NCBI GenBank assembly: GCA_001774945.1
Contig: MFBL01000008.1
Span: 9,310 to 52,073 of the forward strand
Reading direction: 5' to 3'
Length of the DNA stretch: 42,764 nucleotides
Source: Candidatus Curtissbacteria bacterium RIFCSPHIGHO2_12_FULL_41_17
GTDB lineage: Bacteria > Patescibacteriota > Microgenomatia > Curtissbacterales > GWA2-41-24
Position numbers and translations under genes: made by a program. A model generated the notes under the pieces. That model had not been told where the DNA came from. It saw nothing but the letters and a program-made list of their open reading frames with translations, and made no database searches. Positions within the stretch are counted from its first letter, which is position 1. Every line of letters begins with the position of its first letter. Shown here piece after piece: positions 40,015-42,764 of the stretch.

Positions 40015-40476
40015 GTGCTAAAATCACAAAATTTTAAATTCACTAAAGAAGGTTTTGCAAATCTTAAAAAAGAACACGATGCGCTCATTTCAAGGCGTCC
40101 CCAAGTAGTCATTAATTTATCCAATGCCAGAGAGCAGGGGGATCTTTCCGAAAATGCCGGCTACCATGCAGCCAAAGATGAGCTTTCGCAAATAGACAGC
40201 AGAATTAGGGAATTAAAGTATTTACTAAGAGTCGGAAAAGTAATTGATAAAACTCAAAGCGAAATTGTGTCTTTTGGAAGCAGAGTAGTTGTTGAAATAG
40301 ATGGAAAAAGGATGCCGTTTCAAATTGTTGAAGAGTTAGAGGCCAATCCTACAAAGGGAAAAATTTCTACCAGTTCGCTTATTGGCAAAGCATTGATGGG
40401 CCACAAAGTTGGGGAAGAAATCGCAGTTGAAGTTCCCAATGGCAAAGTAGTTTACAAAATTCTCGAGATAACTTAA
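40015..40476 (+). CDS. greA: Transcription elongation factor GreA
   Basis: A 153-aa protein with the N-terminal coiled coil (FTKEGFANLKKEHDALISRRPQVVINLSNAREQGDLSENAGYHAAKDE, carrying the acidic tip) and the C-terminal FKBP-like domain (ISTSSLIGKALMGHKVGEEIAVEVPNGKVVYKILEI). It restarts backtracked RNA polymerase by stimulating transcript cleavage. The GTG start lies 6 nt after TAAAAT (40003-40008), so the mRNA is probably leaderless. Confidence 0.95.
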   Translation: MLKSQNFKFTKEGFANLKKEHDALISRRPQVVINLSNAREQGDLSENAGYHAAKDELSQIDSRIRELKYLLRVGKVIDKTQSEIVSFGSRVVVEIDGKRMPFQIVEELEANPTKGKISTSSLIGKALMGHKVGEEIAVEVPNGKVVYKILEIT

Positions 40477-40498
40477 GACAGATCAGGTTTATAGGACG

Positions 40499-40510
40499 AT
40501 GTTCGAACAT
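40499..40510. promoter_or_regulatory. Perfect 12-bp palindrome upstream of the ART-like gene
   Basis: ATGTTCGAACAT is fully self-complementary and lies 51 nt before the ATG at 40562, about 37 nt before a TAAAAT (40548-40553). It could be an operator for a dimeric regulator. Confidence 0.4.
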
Positions 40511-40561
40511 TTCTATCAAACGATAAGGAAATGATTGAAAAGTTGACTAAAATTTTGAGAG

Positions 40562-41230
40562 ATGAGATATTCAATCAGCATGGAAGGTGAAGTTTCAAAT
40601 GTTCCACCAGTTGAAAAAACAACTGCAGCAAAAAAATCTAGATTTATATCTCGAGTTCCACAAGCGGTTAGAACTTTAATAAGAAGATCTTCAAAAAAAG
40701 AAGGGGTAAATGACAAACAGGAAATTTTTTATTACGGTACCCCATTCGATTTTCAAGGATTACCCAAAATTGGAGATGGCGAAGGCTGGGGAGCCGGTAT
40801 TTATCTAACAAAATCGAGAAATTATGCTGAATCATACGCAAGAGGAGGAGAATCATATCGTCAGCATATTGCAGCTGAGGCAAAAGGTAAGCCACGCAAT
40901 CCTCAACTGATAAAAATCACAGTTGCAGGTCAGGCAAATATTGTTAACTTAGAAATTCCTACACCCAAAGAGCTTGAAAATGCCATCTTAGAGAAATTAA
41001 ATGAAGCTGAAAGAACAAGTTTTTTAAAGAGGTATAGTGCCTTTGGAAGTAATACTGAAGCTTTTAAAAACGCTCTTGCACAAACTGTTCCTGCTGAGCG
41101 TTACGTTGCAATGCTGCGAGAAGCAGGAATAGACGGATTCAGGGATCTAACGAGAGATGAGATTGCTATTTTGAATCCAGCAGTTTTAAAGAGAGTTGGT
41201 ACCGAAAAATTGACTGGTTTTGAAAATTAG
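40562..41230 (+). CDS. ADP-ribosyltransferase-like protein
   Basis: A 222-aa soluble protein. A basic N-terminal 50 residues precede a segment typical of ADP-ribosyltransferase folds: IFYYGTPFDFQGLP (first strand, H/Y-G-T type), then GEGWGAGIYLTKSRNYAESYA (G.GIYLT...A..YA) at residues 73-93, a helical insert, and a closing EAGIDGFRDLTRDEIAILNPAVLKRVG in which the Glu of DEIAIL would be the catalytic position. This is a motif-level assignment. Targets are unknown; candidates are a toxin, an effector or a self-modifying enzyme. The internal Met at 40580 is an alternative start. Confidence 0.6.
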   Translation: MRYSISMEGEVSNVPPVEKTTAAKKSRFISRVPQAVRTLIRRSSKKEGVNDKQEIFYYGTPFDFQGLPKIGDGEGWGAGIYLTKSRNYAESYARGGESYRQHIAAEAKGKPRNPQLIKITVAGQANIVNLEIPTPKELENAILEKLNEAERTSFLKRYSAFGSNTEAFKNALAQTVPAERYVAMLREAGIDGFRDLTRDEIAILNPAVLKRVGTEKLTGFEN

Positions 41231-41343
41231 AATAACTGTTCTTCCTTTGAAGTTTAGGAGAGGGGACTTGTCAACCAGAGCATGATCCGCCTTTGGTGGA
41301 AACCTCCGACCTCACCATCTCAAAAAGCGCTTTTATAAATGCC

Positions 41344-41724
41344 TTATGTAGGAGTATTTAAAATTTTTATGTCATTCATAGGAAAATGTTTTATGTTGAG
41401 TGAAATGAGAGTAAGATTGTTCACATTTGCTGTTGCGGCTATTAAACAGTCTGTCAAGCTTAAATTTTTTAGTTGTTTTACGTATTGCTGCCAATACAAA
41501 CCCGCTTGTTTTGCAATAGATTTTGTCACATCCCACGTTAGAAATTCCTCCAAGACGCTTTCAGTTTTTAGCAATTCAGAAGGGTAAATATTTTTGTATA
41601 TTTCAGCTATAGTTACAGTGGATATCGAAAACGCGTTTTTGTCTTTTAAACTTTGTAAAAATTCTTCGTACTTTTCATTTCCTCGCAGAACCCAAATAAG
41701 AATATCTGTATCGATTAAATACAC
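41344..41724 (-). CDS. vapC: VapC-type PIN toxin
   Basis: A 126-aa PIN ribonuclease with the acidic residues Asp5 and Asp7 (MYLIDTDILIWVLRG), Glu41 (STVTIAEIY) and Asp92 (LSLTDCLIAATA), and the family ending TLISLNIKHFPMNDIKIL. It follows its antitoxin gene by 2 nt. Its target is typically tRNA or rRNA. Confidence 0.9.
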   Translation of the reverse strand: MYLIDTDILIWVLRGNEKYEEFLQSLKDKNAFSISTVTIAEIYKNIYPSELLKTESVLEEFLTWDVTKSIAKQAGLYWQQYVKQLKNLSLTDCLIAATANVNNLTLISLNIKHFPMNDIKILNTPT

Positions 41725-41726
41725 GC

Positions 41727-42005
41727 TTAAAAGCTACGGTCTGCGGCTTTTCTACCTCTTTGCACCCAATTGATTACATCTTTTTTTGTTCGCCATTCAG
41801 GATGATTTCTGGCCGCAAAAATACCGCTGGCCGCTTTAAGCGCTTTCCCAAATGCGTCGGGGCTAAACTTTTTCTTTACTTCAAGTTGAACTATTTGCTG
41901 GCCCTTTTTTTCATCTTTTAAAATAACCGTATGGCCTTTTTTAGCTTTCTCGATATAATCTGCAATATGCTGCCGAAATTGGCTTACAGATACAATAATA
42001 GTCAT
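41727..42005 (-). CDS. Phd/YefM-type antitoxin
   Basis: A 92-aa protein with the Phd/YefM N-terminal DNA-binding fold (MTIIVSVSQFRQHIADYIEKAKKGHTVILKDEKKGQQIVQL) and a C-terminal region that would wrap the toxin (WRTKKDVINWVQRGRKAADRSF). It is the first gene of the pair, with a consensus promoter whose spacer holds a perfect dyad, fitting autoregulation. The ATG is 6 nt after the -10. Confidence 0.9.
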   Translation of the reverse strand: MTIIVSVSQFRQHIADYIEKAKKGHTVILKDEKKGQQIVQLEVKKKFSPDAFGKALKAASGIFAARNHPEWRTKKDVINWVQRGRKAADRSF

Positions 42006-42011
42006 GTTTTA

Positions 42012-42040
42012 ATATTAGTACATTATGTACATATTGTCAA
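42012..42040 (-). promoter_or_regulatory. Phd-VapC promoter with palindromic operator
   Basis: On the minus strand TTGACA (42040-42035), a 17-nt spacer and TAATAT (42017-42012). The spacer contains GTACATTATGTAC (42018-42030), a perfect 6-bp dyad around one base, in the usual place for antitoxin repression. Confidence 0.75.
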
Positions 42041-42057
42041 CCAGCTTTTTTAAGCTG

Positions 42058-42131
42058 TCGGGGAGAGAGGACTCGAACCTCCGACCTCTGCGTCCCAAAC
42101 GCAGCGCTCTAGCCAACTGAGCTACTCCCCG
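42058..42131 (-). tRNA. tRNA-Pro (TGG)
   Basis: Minus-strand cloverleaf: acceptor CGGGGAG/CTCCCCG, D-arm GCTC...GAGC, anticodon stem CTGCG/CGCAG with loop TTTGGGA (anticodon TGG), T-arm GGAGG-TTCGAGT-CCTCT, discriminator A. The CCA is not encoded. Its first 20 nt are duplicated at 42413-42432, and the GIY-YIG stop codon lies inside its D-loop. Confidence 0.95.
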
Positions 42132-42372
42132 TTAGTAATATTTTCTTTAAAGTATTAAAACCCTTATGAGTTTTAAAAAACTTCTCTCGTAACCTTGCAT
42201 CGATCTCCGCAGTAAATTCCTCTTTATAAATCAGCACAAACGGTCTTCTGCTCTTAGTCGATGGTACTTTTCCCGAATTATGTTCACTTATTCTTCTTTT
42301 TAAATTGTTAGTTGACCCGATATATCTTTTTTTATCTTTCTCGCTTTTCAAGATATAAAGGTACCATTTCAT
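42109..42372 (-). CDS. Single-domain GIY-YIG nuclease overlapping tRNA-Pro
   Basis: An 87-aa protein of the YhbQ/UPF0213-type GIY-YIG family: WYLYILKSEKDKKRYIGSTNNLKRRISEH, a Lys/Arg-rich middle, and the Glu-bearing helix RLREKFFKTHKG. The ATG at 42372 is chosen because upstream sequence is tRNA-derived. The last codons (TGSSSVG) and the stop TAG are read from the first 23 nt of tRNA-Pro. The gene sits between a broken copy of the tRNA 5' part and the intact tRNA, so it looks like a small mobile unit. Confidence 0.85.
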   Translation of the reverse strand: MKWYLYILKSEKDKKRYIGSTNNLKRRISEHNSGKVPSTKSRRPFVLIYKEEFTAEIDARLREKFFKTHKGFNTLKKILLTGSSSVG

Positions 42373-42374
42373 TT

Positions 42375-42432
42375 GCGCTCTAGCCCCTGGGCCTTTGGCC
42401 CGAAGGGCCAGGGCCAACTGAGCTACTCCCCG
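42375..42432 (-). pseudogene. tRNA-Pro 5' fragment with a D-arm insertion
   Basis: Reading leftward from 42432, 20 nt are identical to the start of tRNA-Pro, then 30 inserted GC-rich nt (42383-42412, containing TGGCCC-TTC-GGGCCA), then TAGAGCGC, which again matches the tRNA. The copy ends there, 2 nt before the GIY-YIG ATG. TATAAT lies just upstream (42440-42435), so it may be transcribed. Confidence 0.8.
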
Positions 42433-42435
42433 CTA

Positions 42436-42693
42436 TTATATTCTCCAATAATTACGTCCGTGTCTTTGAGCCGCTGCTCTTATGCCGCTTTCTTTAATCC
42501 GAGTAATTACTTCGTCAGCAATCCTCTCCGAATCCGGAACTGGGGGTCTATCTATTCCACTATTAAATCCACCTGCCTTAGGGCAGCCTCCACAACCATT
42601 CTCTCTGATCGAATCAAAGAGTACCGGACACGTTGTCCTGCCTCCAGACGCTTTTACTAAATCTGGATTAATGCACAATCTGTCTTTGCCCAT
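42436..42693 (-). CDS. Small Cys-rich protein, unknown
   Basis: An 85-aa soluble protein with four Cys (7, 22, 34, 37), including CGGC, in a possible metal-binding arrangement, and a C-terminal helix (RIADEVITRIKESGIRAAAQRHG). It lies between the window-edge tRNA and the tRNA-Pro fragment on the same strand, and its stop is 4 nt before the fragment. No family recognised; it may be an accidental frame, though the composition looks protein-like. Confidence 0.5.
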   Translation of the reverse strand: MGKDRLCINPDLVKASGGRTTCPVLFDSIRENGCGGCPKAGGFNSGIDRPPVPDSERIADEVITRIKESGIRAAAQRHGRNYWRI

Positions 42694-42710
42694 TTTCTGT
42701 TTTTATTCAC

Positions 42711-42731
42711 CCAAAATTCTACGAATTTTGG
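42711..42731. other. Perfect 9-bp hairpin downstream of the edge tRNA
   Basis: CCAAAATTC (42711-42719), loop TAC, GAATTTTGG (42723-42731). It begins 5 nt past the 3' end of the tRNA on the minus strand and may define its end; no U-tract follows. Confidence 0.5.
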
Positions 42732-42736
42732 AGTAG

Positions 42737-42764
42737 TGGGCGGGGTGGGACTCGAACCCACACG
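42737..42764 (-). tRNA. Partial tRNA at the window edge (3' part)
   Basis: The minus strand shows a T-arm GTGGG-TTCGAGT-CCCAC followed by acceptor strand CCCGCCC and discriminator A. The 5' part and anticodon lie outside the window, so the amino acid is unknown. Confidence 0.85.

Noticed and set aside
41262..41330. tRNA-like sequence (AACCTCCGACCTCACCATCTC and nearby) between the ART-like gene and vapC
   Set aside because: It resembles the T-arm/variable region of a leftward tRNA, but no matching acceptor, D-arm or anticodon stem could be assembled. At best it is a decayed tRNA fragment.
1..42764. CRISPR array or IS element
   Set aside because: No evenly spaced direct repeats with unique spacers and no transposase frame or terminal inverted repeats were seen.

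Overview
The window (42,764 bp, AT-rich, single-copy housekeeping genes packed tightly on both strands) looks like a chromosomal segment of a Patescibacteria/CPR bacterium, probably Microgenomates-like. The reasons are compact or truncated versions of standard enzymes (a UvrC of about 420 aa, an RsmI of about 228 aa), many single-helix envelope proteins of unknown function, small toxin-antitoxin modules, tRNAs without an encoded CCA, and a GIY-YIG gene wedged against a tRNA. TGA serves as a normal stop (for example at 322, 7530 and 10507), so the genetic code is standard. This placement is inferred from gene content; no marker such as rRNA is present. No prophage, transposase, rRNA or CRISPR array was seen.

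Layout. 1-1.55 kb: an accessory patch (DUF433 + DUF5615 toxin-antitoxin-like pair, and an XRE/MmyB-type regulator broken by an in-frame TGA) lying between two copies of a 25-26 nt hairpin repeat. 1.6-8.6 kb: a CvpA-CAP fusion, a six-hairpin glycosidase, a two-gene Y-family polymerase operon, a rhomboid protease and several membrane or disordered proteins of unknown function. 8.7-11.2 kb: xseA-xseB-(EF-like protein)-holA. 11.2-16.4 kb: ppsA-eno-gpmI, three consecutive steps of lower glycolysis/gluconeogenesis. 16.4-20.4 kb: rsmI, an Nramp-related metal transporter, lexA and a FabH-like enzyme. 20.4-28.7 kb: uvrB, uvrA, a transglutaminase-like surface protein and uvrC. 28.7-32.0 kb: holin-like membrane protein, yvcK with a structured leader, secG and a family-5 solute-binding protein. 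32-34 kb: tRNA-His, a DUF6941/PIN cluster, tRNA-Arg, tRNA-Gly. 34-38.6 kb: leftward operon alr-murL-murD-EEP nuclease, which makes the D-Ala and D-Glu parts of peptidoglycan. 38.7-42.8 kb: unknown acidic protein under an elaborate promoter, greA, an ADP-ribosyltransferase-like protein, a Phd-VapC pair, tRNA-Pro with a GIY-YIG gene inserted behind a duplicated tRNA 5' piece, a Cys-rich small protein, and a tRNA cut by the window edge.

Themes. (1) DNA damage: dinB with a small partner, exonuclease VII, lexA, uvrA, uvrB and uvrC all lie here. The dinB-operon and lexA promoters share a 16-nt element (14/16 identical) filling the space between -35 and -10, a candidate lineage-specific LexA operator. 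(2) Peptidoglycan: the MurL-type epimerase next to murD suggests D-glutamate is made on the UDP-precursor rather than by glutamate racemase. (3) Expression style: about a dozen genes have a -10 hexamer only 6-9 nt before the start codon, which implies leaderless mRNAs; operon-internal genes use overlaps or Shine-Dalgarno sites. (4) RNA structure: several leaders (yvcK, uvrA, ppsA, the gene at 38706) carry strong hairpins.
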